Shown piece by piece: positions 1-7,535 of a DNA stretch of 64,000 bases. The translations under genes were made by a program, and so were the position numbers. Within the stretch, counting starts at the first letter, position 1, and the number at the start of each line of letters is the position of its first letter. The stretch is from contig JAXLTC010000001.1 of assembly GCA_046330255.1 (NCBI GenBank), positions 1 to 64,000 on the forward strand, given 5' to 3'. Below the pieces are notes generated by a model that was not told where the DNA came from, ran no database searches, and saw only the letters and a list, made by a program, of their open reading frames with translations. This DNA comes from JBBSBL01 sp046330255 (GTDB lineage Bacteria; Actinomycetota; Thermoleophilia; Solirubrobacterales; Solirubrobacteraceae).

Positions 1-273
1 CCCGAAGCCGTTGCGGCGGATCACCTCGTGGGTCGCCGCGCGGATCTCCTCGACCGTGTAGGGCAGCGGCATGTAGTAGAGCTCCGCGGACCGGCGCAGC
101 CGATCGAGGTGCTCGCGGTTGCGGAAGATCGCGGGCCCGCGCGCGGTGTCGTAGGCCCTGATCCCCTCGAAGACGCCCGTGCCGTAGTGCAGCCCGTGCG
201 TGAGCACGTGGACCTTGGCGTCGTCCCACGGGACGAGATCGCCGTTCATCCAGATGAGGTCCGCAGGCTCCAA
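1..273 (-). CDS. ilvE: branched-chain amino acid aminotransferase, N-terminal part (runs off window)
   Basis: PLP-dependent transaminase for the last step of leucine, isoleucine and valine synthesis. Only the first ~91 codons are inside the window. The reading frame carries the family N-terminus: IWMNGDLVPWDDAKVHVLTH, then GLHYGTGVFEGIRAY and FRNREHLDRLRRSAELY, as in class IV aminotransferases. I chose the TTG at 271-273 because GGGAG lies 5 nt upstream; an in-frame ATG at 247-249 is the alternative. It follows leuB by 19 nt on the same strand, so it is probably the last or a late gene of the leu operon. The catalytic lysine is beyond the edge and cannot be checked. Confidence 0.9.
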   Translation of the reverse strand, partial: MEPADLIWMNGDLVPWDDAKVHVLTHGLHYGTGVFEGIRAYDTARGPAIFRNREHLDRLRRSAELYYMPLPYTVEEIRAATHEVIRRNGFG

Positions 274-292
274 TTGGTCTCCCGATCGCCGG

Positions 293-1318
293 CTACAGGT
301 TCCTCAGCACCGCCTCCACGGCCTCGCCGGTCGTGGCGGCGCCCCCGAGGTCGGCCGTTCGCAGGCCCTCCGCCAGCGCACGGTCGACGGCCGATTCTAC
401 CGTTGCGGCCTCGGCGTCCATGCCGAGTCCGTGCCGGAGCAGCATCGCCGCGGAGAGGATCATCGCCAGCGGATTGGCGCGCCCGCTCCCGGCGATGTCC
501 GGCGCGGAGCCGTGAACGGGCTCGAACAGCCCCGGCCCGCCGGCGCCGAGCGACGCCGACGGGAGCAGGCCGATCGACCCCGAGAGCATCGCCGCCTCGT
601 CGCTGAGGATGTCGCCGAACATGTTCTCCGCGAGGATCACGTCGAAGTGGCGCGGGGCCGCGATCAGCTTCATGGCGGCGTTGTCGACGAGGATGTGCTC
701 GAGCTCCACGTTGGGGAACTCCGAGGCGTGGACGCGGCGCACCACCTCCCGCCACAGTCGCGAGGACTCGAGCACGTTGGCCTTGTCGACGCTCGTCACG
801 CGGCTGCGGGCCGCACCGAAGGCCGCGCGCGCGATGCGCTCGATCTCCGGGACGCTGTACTCGCAGGTGTCGTAGGCGCGGTCGCCGTCGCGGCCGCGGG
901 CGCCGAAGTAGATGCCCCCGGTCAGCTCGCGCACGACCAGCAGGTCGGTGCCCTCGATGATCTCGCGGCGCAGCGGGCTGGCGTCGTAGAGCGCCTGCAG
1001 CGGCCGCACCGGGCGCAGGTTCGCGTACAGGCCGAGGCCCTTGCGCAGGCCGAGCAGGCCCTGCTCCGGGCGCGGGGCCCCGGGGTCGGTGCTGTCCCAC
1101 CTCGGCCCGCCGACGGCCGCCAGCAGCACGGCGTCCGACGCCCTGCACGCGGCGAGCGTCTCGTCGGTGAGCGCGGTCCCGCGCGCGTCGATCGACGCGC
1201 CGCCGAAGACGTGCTCCTCGTAGTCGAACGAGCCCACCGAGTCGAGCACCCGGACCGCCGCGGGTGCGATCTCGGGGCCGATCCCGTCGCCCGGGAGCAG
1301 CGCGATCCTCGCGCTCAC
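293..1318 (-). CDS. leuB: 3-isopropylmalate dehydrogenase
   Basis: Oxidatively decarboxylates 3-isopropylmalate to 2-oxoisocaproate with NAD+ in the cytoplasm. About 341 residues, the usual LeuB length. It begins ARIALLPGDGIGPEI and carries the substrate-binding RELTGGIYFG loop, a conserved K in VDKANVL, the metal-binding aspartates around NMFGDILSDEA, and the NAD-binding GLFEPVHGSAPDIAG. The GTG start at 1316-1318 overlaps the stop of the upstream methyltransferase by 4 nt (GTGA), indicating translational coupling. A much longer open frame continues upstream but lies over the methyltransferase and is not used. Part of the leuC-leuD-methyltransferase-leuB-ilvE run. Confidence 0.96.
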   Translation of the reverse strand: MSARIALLPGDGIGPEIAPAAVRVLDSVGSFDYEEHVFGGASIDARGTALTDETLAACRASDAVLLAAVGGPRWDSTDPGAPRPEQGLLGLRKGLGLYANLRPVRPLQALYDASPLRREIIEGTDLLVVRELTGGIYFGARGRDGDRAYDTCEYSVPEIERIARAAFGAARSRVTSVDKANVLESSRLWREVVRRVHASEFPNVELEHILVDNAAMKLIAAPRHFDVILAENMFGDILSDEAAMLSGSIGLLPSASLGAGGPGLFEPVHGSAPDIAGSGRANPLAMILSAAMLLRHGLGMDAEAATVESAVDRALAEGLRTADLGGAATTGEAVEAVLRNL

Positions 1319-2085
1319 GAGGCTCTCCGCGCGCTGATGTTGAGCCGCACGTAGTCGATGCGCAGCGGGCTGCCGGCCGCGCCCAGCACGCCGTCGAGGA
1401 ACGCGTCCCGGTCCGCGGGCCGGAGCCGCTCCAGGTGCGCGCCCAGGCAGATCGTCTCGAGGTAGTCGCGCGGGTCCGCCGGGCGCACCTCGCGCGGCTG
1501 AAGCCATGTCTCGACGTCCGTGAAGCCGGCCGCCTCGAGGCGCGCGGCGGTCTCCTCGGCGCCCGCGAAGTTCCACGGCCCGCGCCAGTCCGCGAGCGCC
1601 GCGCGGAAGCGCGGCCCGGCGGCGACCTCGCGCGCGACCGCGTACAGCCGCGCGACGTTGGCCCCGCCCCCGCACTGCGCCTCCAGGCGCCCGCCCGGGC
1701 GCAGCGCCGCGTGCAGGCGGCCGAACAGGCGCTCGTGGTCGGCGATCCAGTGGAACGTGGCGGTGGACAGGACCGCGTCCACGGGCCGCGGGAGCGACAG
1801 CTCGCAGAGGTCGGCGCCCAGCACGGTCGCGCGCTCGCGCGGGAGCGCCTGCCGCGCGAGCGCGACCATCGAGGGCGCGGCGTCGACCGCGATCACGTGT
1901 CCCCGGGGCAGGCGCTCGAGCAGCAGCGCCGTGACACGGCCGCTGCCGCAACCCGCGTCCAGCACGGTCTCGTCCCCCGTCAGCGGCAGGCGGGCGAGCA
2001 CCTCGGCGCCGAGCGCGACCATGGGGTCGGAGACGCGGTCGTAGGTCTCGGCGTCCCAGTCGCGGGTGGGGCCGGTCGCGCTCAC
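1315..2085 (-). CDS. SAM-dependent methyltransferase, trans-aconitate methyltransferase (Tam)-like
   Basis: Class I SAM methyltransferase of ~256 residues embedded in the leu operon. Motif I is VLDAGCGSGRVTALL (about residues 41-55), followed by an acidic motif II region (VIAVDAAPSMVALARQ) and a motif IV region DAVLSTATFHWIADHERLF. Overall shape and the HWIADHERLF stretch resemble E. coli Tam (family knowledge), which methylates trans-aconitate; the yeast relative Tmt1 also methylates 3-isopropylmalate. It is coupled at both ends: its GTG (2083-2085) overlaps the leuD stop and its TGA overlaps the leuB start, each by GTGA. A role on a leucine intermediate or side product is an inference from position; a generic small-molecule methyltransferase is the alternative. 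Confidence 0.85.
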   Translation of the reverse strand: MSATGPTRDWDAETYDRVSDPMVALGAEVLARLPLTGDETVLDAGCGSGRVTALLLERLPRGHVIAVDAAPSMVALARQALPRERATVLGADLCELSLPRPVDAVLSTATFHWIADHERLFGRLHAALRPGGRLEAQCGGGANVARLYAVAREVAAGPRFRAALADWRGPWNFAGAEETAARLEAAGFTDVETWLQPREVRPADPRDYLETICLGAHLERLRPADRDAFLDGVLGAAGSPLRIDYVRLNISARRAS

Positions 2086-2642
2086 AGCGCCGTGGTGACC
2101 GGCCCCGTGCGCTCGCGGTCGCGCTCGTAGGCGTCGATGTCGGCGGAGCGCCGCAGCGACAGCGCGATGTCGTCGAGCCCCTCCATCAAGCGGTACTTGA
2201 TGTCCGGGTCGAGGTCGAAGCGGGCGACGCGGCCGGCGAACTCGACCTCCCCCACCTCGAGGTCGATCGCCGCCTCGCCCTCGGCCATCACCGCGCGGAC
2301 CTCGTCCTCCCCGAGCACGACCGGCAGCAGCCCGATCTTCGTGCAGTTGGTGAAGAAGATGTCGGCGAAGCTCGGCGCCACGATCGCGCGGAACCCGTAG
2401 TCCTGTAGCGCCCAGGGCGCGTGCTCGCGCGAGGAGCCGCAGCCGAAGTTGCGCCCGGTCGCGAGGATCGGGTTGCGCGGCAGATCCCACCCGGGCTCCT
2501 TCGCCCAGTCGTGGAACAGGAACTCGCCGAAGCCGGTCCGCTCCACGCGCTTGAGGAACTGCTTGGGGATGATCTGGTCGGTGTCCACGTCGGCGCGGTC
2601 CAGCACGCTGACGCCGCCGTGGACGATCGTGATCGGCTCCAT
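2082..2642 (-). CDS. leuD: 3-isopropylmalate dehydratase, small subunit
   Basis: Swivelling-domain subunit of isopropylmalate isomerase, which with LeuC converts 2- to 3-isopropylmalate. At 186 residues it has the normal length. Family hallmarks are visible: DRADVDTDQIIPKQFLKRV near the N-terminus, GRNFGCGSSREHAPWAL (the substrate-recognition loop region) and the ADIFFTNCTKIGLLPV stretch. It starts 3 nt after the leuC stop and overlaps the following methyltransferase start by 4 nt. Nothing unusual in the sequence itself. Confidence 0.97.
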   Translation of the reverse strand: MEPITIVHGGVSVLDRADVDTDQIIPKQFLKRVERTGFGEFLFHDWAKEPGWDLPRNPILATGRNFGCGSSREHAPWALQDYGFRAIVAPSFADIFFTNCTKIGLLPVVLGEDEVRAVMAEGEAAIDLEVGEVEFAGRVARFDLDPDIKYRLMEGLDDIALSLRRSADIDAYERDRERTGPVTTAL

Positions 2643-2645
2643 GCC

Positions 2646-4019
2646 TCAGCTCCAGTCCCGGACGTCGACGAAGCGCCCTTCGACCGCGGCCGCCGCCGCC
2701 ATCTGGGGCGAGACCAGGTGCGTGCGCCCGCCGCGCCCCTGGCGGCCCTCGAAGTTGCGGTTCGAGGTCGAGGCGCAGCGCTCGCCCGGCGAGAGCGTGT
2801 CCGGGTTCATCCCCAGGCACATCGAGCAGCCCGCGCCGCGCCAGTCGAAGCCGGCCGCGCGGAAGACCTCGTCGAGACCCTCGCGCTCGGCCTGGGCTTT
2901 CACCTGGCCGGAGCCCGGCACGACCATCGCGTCCACGCCGCTCGCCACCCTGCGCCCCGACACCACCTCCGCCGCCGCGCGCAGGTCGCCGATGCGCGAG
3001 TTGGTGCACGACCCTATGAACACGCGGTCCAGCCGGATGTCCCCGATCGCGGTGCCCGGCTCGAGCGCCATGTAGCGCAGTGCGCGCTCCTCGCCGTCGT
3101 CGCGCGGCTCAGGGACCGCGCCGCCGACCGGCGCGACCATCGCGGGCGTCGTGCCCCACGTGACCTGCGGCTCGAGCGCGCCGGCGTCGACGGTGACCTC
3201 ACGGTCGAACGAGGCGCCCGGATCGCTGTAGAGCTTGCGCCAGCGCCTGGTCGCCCCGTCCATGTCATCGGGGGCGCCCGGACGACCAGCCACCCACTCG
3301 AACGTCATCTCGTCGGGGGCGATCATGCCCGCGCGCCCGCCGCCCTCGATCGTCATGTTGCAGATGGTCATGCGGCCCTCCATCGTGAGCCGCTCGATCG
3401 CCGGCCCGGCGTACTCGACCACGTGCCCGGCCGCGCCGTCGACGCCGATCTGGCCGATGGTGCCGAGGATCAGGTCCTTCGCCGTCACGCCGAAGCCGAG
3501 CTCGCCGACGTAGCGGATGCGCATCGACCGGGGCCGCGGCGCGACCAGGCACTGCGTCGCGAGAACGTGCTCGACCTCGCTGGTCCCGATCCCGAAGGCG
3601 AGCGCCCCGAAGGCCCCGTGCGTGGCGGTGTGGCTGTCCCCGCAGACGATCGTCATGCCCGGCTGGGTGACCCCCAGCTCGGGCCCGATCACGTGCACGA
3701 TCCCCTGGCGCTCGGAGCCGAGCGAGTAGATGGGAACGCCGAACTCCTCGCAGTTGCGCTCGAGCGTCTCAACCTGGACGCGGGACAGCTCGTCGCGGAT
3801 GCGCGCCGCGACGGCGGTGCCGTCGGTCGGCACGTTGTGATCGGCGGTCGCCAGCGTGCGGTCGGGGCGGCGGACCGGGCGCCCCGCGAGCCGCAGCCCG
3901 TCGAACGCCTGCGGGCTGGTGACCTCGTGCACGAGGTGGAGGTCGATCCAGAGCAGGCCGGGCGCGACCTCGTGGGCGCCCCAGATCTTGTCCAGCAGGG
4001 TCTGCGGGGTCTCGGTCAT
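2646..4019 (-). CDS. leuC: 3-isopropylmalate dehydratase, large subunit
   Basis: Aconitase-family [4Fe-4S] subunit of isopropylmalate isomerase, 457 residues. It shows TLLDKIWGAHEV at the N-terminus, DLHLVHEVTSPQAFDGLR, the CGDSHTATHGAFGALAFGIG block, and the cluster ligands in GSCTNSRIGDL and in CSMCLGMN, followed by SNRNFEGRQGRGG. An AAGGAG about 11 nt upstream of the ATG lies in the end of the XRE-cupin gene. The regulator stop is only 7 nt before this start, so leuC is almost certainly cotranscribed with it. Confidence 0.97.
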   Translation of the reverse strand: MTETPQTLLDKIWGAHEVAPGLLWIDLHLVHEVTSPQAFDGLRLAGRPVRRPDRTLATADHNVPTDGTAVAARIRDELSRVQVETLERNCEEFGVPIYSLGSERQGIVHVIGPELGVTQPGMTIVCGDSHTATHGAFGALAFGIGTSEVEHVLATQCLVAPRPRSMRIRYVGELGFGVTAKDLILGTIGQIGVDGAAGHVVEYAGPAIERLTMEGRMTICNMTIEGGGRAGMIAPDEMTFEWVAGRPGAPDDMDGATRRWRKLYSDPGASFDREVTVDAGALEPQVTWGTTPAMVAPVGGAVPEPRDDGEERALRYMALEPGTAIGDIRLDRVFIGSCTNSRIGDLRAAAEVVSGRRVASGVDAMVVPGSGQVKAQAEREGLDEVFRAAGFDWRGAGCSMCLGMNPDTLSPGERCASTSNRNFEGRQGRGGRTHLVSPQMAAAAAVEGRFVDVRDWS

Positions 4020-4026
4020 CCGCCGG

Positions 4027-4644
4027 CTAGCTCCTTCTCAGCCCGGCGCCGAGCACCGCGATCAGCGTCGCGGGTTCGGGCCCGGGGTTCTCGAAACGGT
4101 GCGGCAGGTCGGCGTCGAAGGTCACGGCGTCGCCCGCCGAGAGCCTGTGCGCCTCCCCGTCGCAGTGCAGGACGACGCTGCCCTGCTCGACCACGGCGGT
4201 CTCGCGGCTGCCGGGCTCGTGCATCGGCGGGTCTCCGCGGCCGCCGGTGAAGGCGCCGGGCTCGAGCACGTGCCGCGAGACCTCCGCGCGCAGGCCGGGC
4301 AGCGGCGGGGTGAGGATCTCGTAGCTGTGGCCGCGCGCGCCACGGGGACCGGCCCGGCGCTCGCCCGCGCGCACCACGCTGACGGCGCCGCCCTCGTCGA
4401 GGCGCAGCAGCTGGGAGAGGCGCAGCTCGAGCCCCGAGGCGATGCGGGCGGCGACCTGCAGCGTGGGGCTGGTCTCGCCGCGCTCGACCTGCGAGAGCAT
4501 CGGGGCGCTGACCCCGCAGCGCTCGGCCAGGTCGCGCAGCGAAAGCCCCATCGCCTCGCGCAGGGCGCGTACCCGCGGGCCGAGCGCGGGGGCCGCGTCG
4601 AGATCCCGGGCGGGAGCGGGCGGCGTGATCGTCGCGGGCGCCAT
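4027..4644 (-). CDS. XRE-family regulator with C-terminal cupin domain
   Basis: Predicted DNA-binding regulator of 205 residues. Residues ~23-80 form an XRE helix-turn-helix (VRALREAMGLSLRDLAERCG, then VSAPMLSQVERGETSPTL). The C-terminal half (about 125-195) is a cupin_2-like small-molecule sensor domain with ETAVVEQGSVVLHCDGE and GDAVTFDADLPHRFENPG. It stands immediately upstream of leuC, where actinobacteria such as Corynebacterium have an IclR-type repressor (LtbR, family knowledge). A palindrome lies over its presumed -10 box 7 nt before the ATG and no Shine-Dalgarno is seen, suggesting a leaderless, autoregulated transcript. The ligand is unknown; a leucine-pathway metabolite is only an inference. 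Confidence 0.88.
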   Translation of the reverse strand: MAPATITPPAPARDLDAAPALGPRVRALREAMGLSLRDLAERCGVSAPMLSQVERGETSPTLQVAARIASGLELRLSQLLRLDEGGAVSVVRAGERRAGPRGARGHSYEILTPPLPGLRAEVSRHVLEPGAFTGGRGDPPMHEPGSRETAVVEQGSVVLHCDGEAHRLSAGDAVTFDADLPHRFENPGPEPATLIAVLGAGLRRS

Positions 4645-4650
4645 CGAGCG

Positions 4651-4668
4651 CGTACGTTATCACGTACG
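4651..4668 (-). promoter_or_regulatory. palindromic candidate operator over the -10 box of the XRE-cupin/leuCD operon
   Basis: Perfect 7-bp inverted repeat CGTACGT-TATC-ACGTACG. On the minus strand the core contains TAACGT, which fits the TAnnnT -10 pattern used across this window, 9 nt before the ATG of the regulator. Binding here would block the -10 element, so autorepression and control of leuCD-leuB-ilvE is the simplest reading. The DNA-protein link is inference. Confidence 0.6.
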
Positions 4669-4695
4669 CTCGTATGCGGAGGCGGCGCCCGCCGG

Positions 4696-4738
4696 GCGCG
4701 TTCGATCGACCATCGCATGCGTGGTGAATCGAACGCGC
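4696..4738 (-). terminator. strong stem-loop between leuA and the XRE-cupin gene
   Basis: Perfect 11-bp inverted repeat GCGCGTTCGAT / ATCGAACGCGC with additional inner pairing ACCA/TGGT around a CGCATGCG loop. It lies between the leuA stop (4780) and the promoter of the regulator. There is no clear U-tract. It can act as the leuA terminator; a role as an extra regulator-binding or RNA control element cannot be excluded. Confidence 0.6.
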
Positions 4739-4779
4739 GTGGCCCTTTGCCGGCCGTTCGGCGGTGGGTTAGGCGTCGA

Positions 4780-6369
4780 TCAGGGCCCCGGCACGTACCC
4801 GGCGGGCTGCTCGGAGCGGTCGGTGCGCGGATCTTCCCCCGCCTTCGCGCGCTCGCGCCGCAGGACGGCGTTGGACAGCGCGCGCGCGTACGCGCGGCCC
4901 GCGGCTTCCAGCACGTCGGTGGAGACTCCCTGTCCGGCGCCGGTGTGCCCGTCGAGCTCGAGCACGATCGACGTCTCGCCGAGCGCGTCCTGGCCTGCCG
5001 TGACCGCGTCGATGCGGAACTCGCGCAGGCGCGGGTCGTGGCCGGTGGCGGCGTCGATCGCGTGGAAGATCGCGTCGACCGGGCCGTCGCCGGTGAAGGA
5101 GCCCGTCGCCTCGGAGCCGTCCGGGAGCCTCACGCCGACGCTCGCGTGCGGCGGGCGGCGCGAGGAGTCCTCGACGTCGAACCACTCCAGGGAGTAGCCG
5201 CTCACCTCCTCGCGCAGCTCGTCGGTCACGAGCGCCTCGAGGTCCATCGCGGTCACGTGCTTCTTGCGGTCCGCGATCTCCTTGAACCGCTTGAAGGCGG
5301 TGTTCAAGGCCTGGCCGGAGATCTCGAAGCCGAGCTCCTCGAGCGCCTGGCGCAGCGCGTGGCGCCCGGAGTGCTTGCCGAGCACGATCGCGTTGGCCTC
5401 GAGCCCGACGGTCGTGGCGTCCATGATCTCGTAGGTCGTGCGCTCCTTCAGGACGCCGTCCTGGTGGATCCCCGACTCGTGCGCGAACGCGTTGCGGCCG
5501 ACGACCGCCTTGTTGGGCTGCACCGGGTACCCCGTGAGGCGCGACACCAGGCGGCTGGTGCGCGCGATCTCGGTCGTGACCGCTCCCGTGCGGAGGTCGC
5601 CGAGCGCGTCGCCGCGGGTGTGCAGCAGCATCACGATCTCCTCCAGCGAGGCGTTGCCCGCGCGCTCGCCGATCCCGTTGATCGCGCACTCGACCTGGCG
5701 CGCGCCGGCCATGATCCCGGCCAGCGAGTTGGCCACGGCCAGCCCGAGGTCGTCGTGGCAGTGGACGGAGAGCACCACCTCGTCCAGGCGCGGGACCAGC
5801 TCTCCGAGCCGCTCCAGGTAGGCGCCGAACTCGGCGGGCGTGGTGTAGCCGACGGTGTCGGGGATGTTGATCGTGGTCGCGCCCTCCTCGATCGCGATCG
5901 CGCAGGCCTCCGCGGTGAACTCGACGTCGGCGCGGGTCGCGTCCATCGGGGAGAACTCGACGTCGTCCGTGTAGGCGCGCGCATGGGCGACGGCCGCGCG
6001 CGTCTGCCCGAGCACGTCCTCGCGCGTTGTCTGGAGCTGGTGGACGATGTGGATGTCGGAGGTGGAGATGAACGTGTGGATGCGCGCCCGCGCCGCGTCG
6101 CGCACCGCGTTCCAGGCCGCGTCGATGTCGGCGACGTGCGTGCGCGCGAGGCCGGCGATGACGGGTCCCTCGACCTGGCGCGAGATCGCCTCGACGGCCT
6201 CGAAGTCGCCCGGTGAGGTGATCGGGAAGCCCGCCTCGATCACGTCGACGCCGAGCCGCGCGAGCTGCTGGGCGATCTCGAGCTTCTCGTGCGTGTTCAG
6301 CGAGATGCCGGGCGACTGCTCGCCGTCGCGCAGCGTCGTGTCGAAGATCAGTACTCGGTTCGGGTCCAT
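4780..6369 (-). CDS. leuA: 2-isopropylmalate synthase
   Basis: First committed enzyme of leucine synthesis: condenses 2-oxoisovalerate with acetyl-CoA. 529 residues, the typical long form with a C-terminal leucine-sensing domain. The TIM barrel shows FDTTLRDGEQSPGISL at the start, the metal-binding HCHDDLGLAVANSLAG and NGIGERAGNASLEEIV. The last ~130 residues form the LeuA dimerisation/allosteric domain (VRLPDGSEATGSFTGDGPVD region). The ATG at 6367-6369 has AAGGAG about 10 nt upstream. A 17-codon leucine-rich leader ORF precedes it, pointing to attenuation in addition to feedback inhibition. Confidence 0.97.
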   Translation of the reverse strand: MDPNRVLIFDTTLRDGEQSPGISLNTHEKLEIAQQLARLGVDVIEAGFPITSPGDFEAVEAISRQVEGPVIAGLARTHVADIDAAWNAVRDAARARIHTFISTSDIHIVHQLQTTREDVLGQTRAAVAHARAYTDDVEFSPMDATRADVEFTAEACAIAIEEGATTINIPDTVGYTTPAEFGAYLERLGELVPRLDEVVLSVHCHDDLGLAVANSLAGIMAGARQVECAINGIGERAGNASLEEIVMLLHTRGDALGDLRTGAVTTEIARTSRLVSRLTGYPVQPNKAVVGRNAFAHESGIHQDGVLKERTTYEIMDATTVGLEANAIVLGKHSGRHALRQALEELGFEISGQALNTAFKRFKEIADRKKHVTAMDLEALVTDELREEVSGYSLEWFDVEDSSRRPPHASVGVRLPDGSEATGSFTGDGPVDAIFHAIDAATGHDPRLREFRIDAVTAGQDALGETSIVLELDGHTGAGQGVSTDVLEAAGRAYARALSNAVLRRERAKAGEDPRTDRSEQPAGYVPGP

Positions 6370-6400
6370 CGTCGCGTCACTCCTTCTGTCTCGTCCTGCG

Positions 6401-6469
6401 TTCTCCTCGGGCTGGTTTGCGGCTTCGCGGCCGCCACGCGCTATTCCCCCCGGAGGGGGAGGAGGAGAA
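6401..6469 (-). promoter_or_regulatory. leuA leader RNA: mutually exclusive pairing (attenuator-like)
   Basis: Read on the minus strand, the leucine-codon run of the leader contains TTCTCCTC (6469-6462), exactly complementary to GAGGAGAA (6408-6401) downstream. Between them sit a 6-bp hairpin TCCCCC/GGGGGA in the leader end and GCGGC-CGCGAA-GCCGC after its stop. A ribosome stalled on the leucine codons would block the long-range pairing. This is the arrangement expected for leucine attenuation; the folding itself is inference from complementarity. Confidence 0.6.
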
Positions 6470-6494
6470 GTCGCAGGGCGAGCGTGCGCGACAT
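6441..6494 (-). CDS. leuL: leuA leader peptide, leucine-rich (17 residues)
   Basis: Short ORF upstream of leuA encoding MSRTLALRLLLLPLRGE, with seven leucines in 17 codons including four consecutive ones (CTT CTC CTC CTC). It ends 71 nt before the leuA ATG. A TACGCT box lies 8 nt before its ATG with no Shine-Dalgarno, consistent with a leaderless mRNA that starts at the leader peptide. Leucine-rich leader peptides before leuA are known in other Actinobacteria (family knowledge). It should sense charged tRNA-Leu through ribosome stalling. Confidence 0.8.
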   Translation of the reverse strand: MSRTLALRLLLLPLRGE

Positions 6495-6502
6495 CGACGG
6501 CC

Positions 6503-6508
6503 AGCGTA
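6503..6508 (-). promoter_or_regulatory. -10 box of the leuL-leuA transcript
   Basis: TACGCT on the minus strand, 8 nt before the leader ATG, in the short gap after the quinone oxidoreductase gene. It matches the TAnnnT box seen before about twenty other starts here. No convincing -35 hexamer was found. Confidence 0.5.
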
Positions 6509-6528
6509 GCATCAGCCCGTGCGGCGCT

Positions 6529-7524
6529 CTACGGGACGAGGACGACCTTCCCCACGTTGCGCCGCGAGGTGATCGCCGCGTGCGCCTCGGCGGCGCGGGC
6601 GAACGGGACGGCTTCGGCGACCAGCGGGCGCACTCCGGCGTCGAGCAGCTCGCGCAGGGGCGCGACCCAGGGCTCGATCGTGCCGGCCTGGTCCCACAGG
6701 GCCAGCATGTTCAGGCCGATGACCGACTTGGAGGCGGACATCTGGCTGATCAGGTTGAAGCGCGGCATCGAGATCGCGGCGCGTCCGGCCGCGACCAGGT
6801 TCCGCCGCTCCCCGGCCACGACGGACGCGGCGCCGAAGGCGACCAGGCGCCCGCCGCCGCGCAGCAGCCGGTAGCTGCGCCGGAAGCTGCGCCCGCCGAT
6901 CGCGTCCATCACGAGGTCCATACCCGGCAGCCCCCGCTCCCAGCCGCGGCGGGTGTAGTCGAGCGGATGCTCGACGCCGACCGAGCGGATCGCCTCGTGC
7001 TTGCCCGGCGAGGCCGTGCCCCAGATCTCCGCGCCGCGCCGCACCGCGATCTGCGTCGCGGCGATCCCGACGCCGCCGGCCGCCGCCTGGATGAGAACGC
7101 GCTCGCCCTCCTGGAGCGCGCCGTAGCGCACGAGGCCGGCCCAGGCCGTCGAGTAGTTGATCGGGAACGCGGCCCCCTCCTCGAAGGACATGTCCGCCGG
7201 CAGCCCGATCGCGTCGACCGCCGGTACGACCACCCGCTCGGAGTAGCCGCCGAAGCGGGTCGGCGCCATGACCCGATCACCGGCCGCGTGCGCGGTGACC
7301 CCTTCGCCGAGCTCGGCGACCGTGCCCGACACCTCGTAGCCGACCACGCACGGCGGCTTCGGCGCGTCAGGGTAGAACCCGAGGCGCGCCATCACGTCGG
7401 CGAACGCGACCCCGGCCGCGGCCACGTCGATCGCGATCTCGCCCGGCCCCGGCCGCGGCTCCGGGCGCTCCTGGACCTGGAGGACCTCCGGGCCCCCGTG
7501 GCGGGTGATGACGACTGCCCGCAC
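6529..7524 (-). CDS. zinc-independent quinone oxidoreductase / MDR-family alcohol dehydrogenase-like
   Basis: Medium-chain dehydrogenase/reductase of the QOR/VAT-1 type, 331 residues. It begins RAVVITRHGGPEVLQVQERP, has a GroES-like N-terminal domain (GEIAIDVAAAGVAFADVMAR), and an NADPH-binding Rossmann motif AAAGGVGIAATQIA. The zinc-ligand cysteines of classical ADHs are absent, which fits NADPH:quinone or enone reductase activity. The GTG start is 11 nt after the stop of the universal stress protein, so it likely ends the permease-USP-reductase operon. The substrate is not evident. Confidence 0.85.
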   Translation of the reverse strand: MRAVVITRHGGPEVLQVQERPEPRPGPGEIAIDVAAAGVAFADVMARLGFYPDAPKPPCVVGYEVSGTVAELGEGVTAHAAGDRVMAPTRFGGYSERVVVPAVDAIGLPADMSFEEGAAFPINYSTAWAGLVRYGALQEGERVLIQAAAGGVGIAATQIAVRRGAEIWGTASPGKHEAIRSVGVEHPLDYTRRGWERGLPGMDLVMDAIGGRSFRRSYRLLRGGGRLVAFGAASVVAGERRNLVAAGRAAISMPRFNLISQMSASKSVIGLNMLALWDQAGTIEPWVAPLRELLDAGVRPLVAEAVPFARAAEAHAAITSRRNVGKVVLVP

Positions 7525-7535
7525 GGCCGGCCGGG

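Noticed and set aside
2421..4250. 609-codon open frame on the plus strand
   Set aside because: It lies over leuD/leuC/XRE on the other strand. Composition is Arg/Asp/His/Ala/Val-rich without motifs, as expected opposite a high-GC gene.
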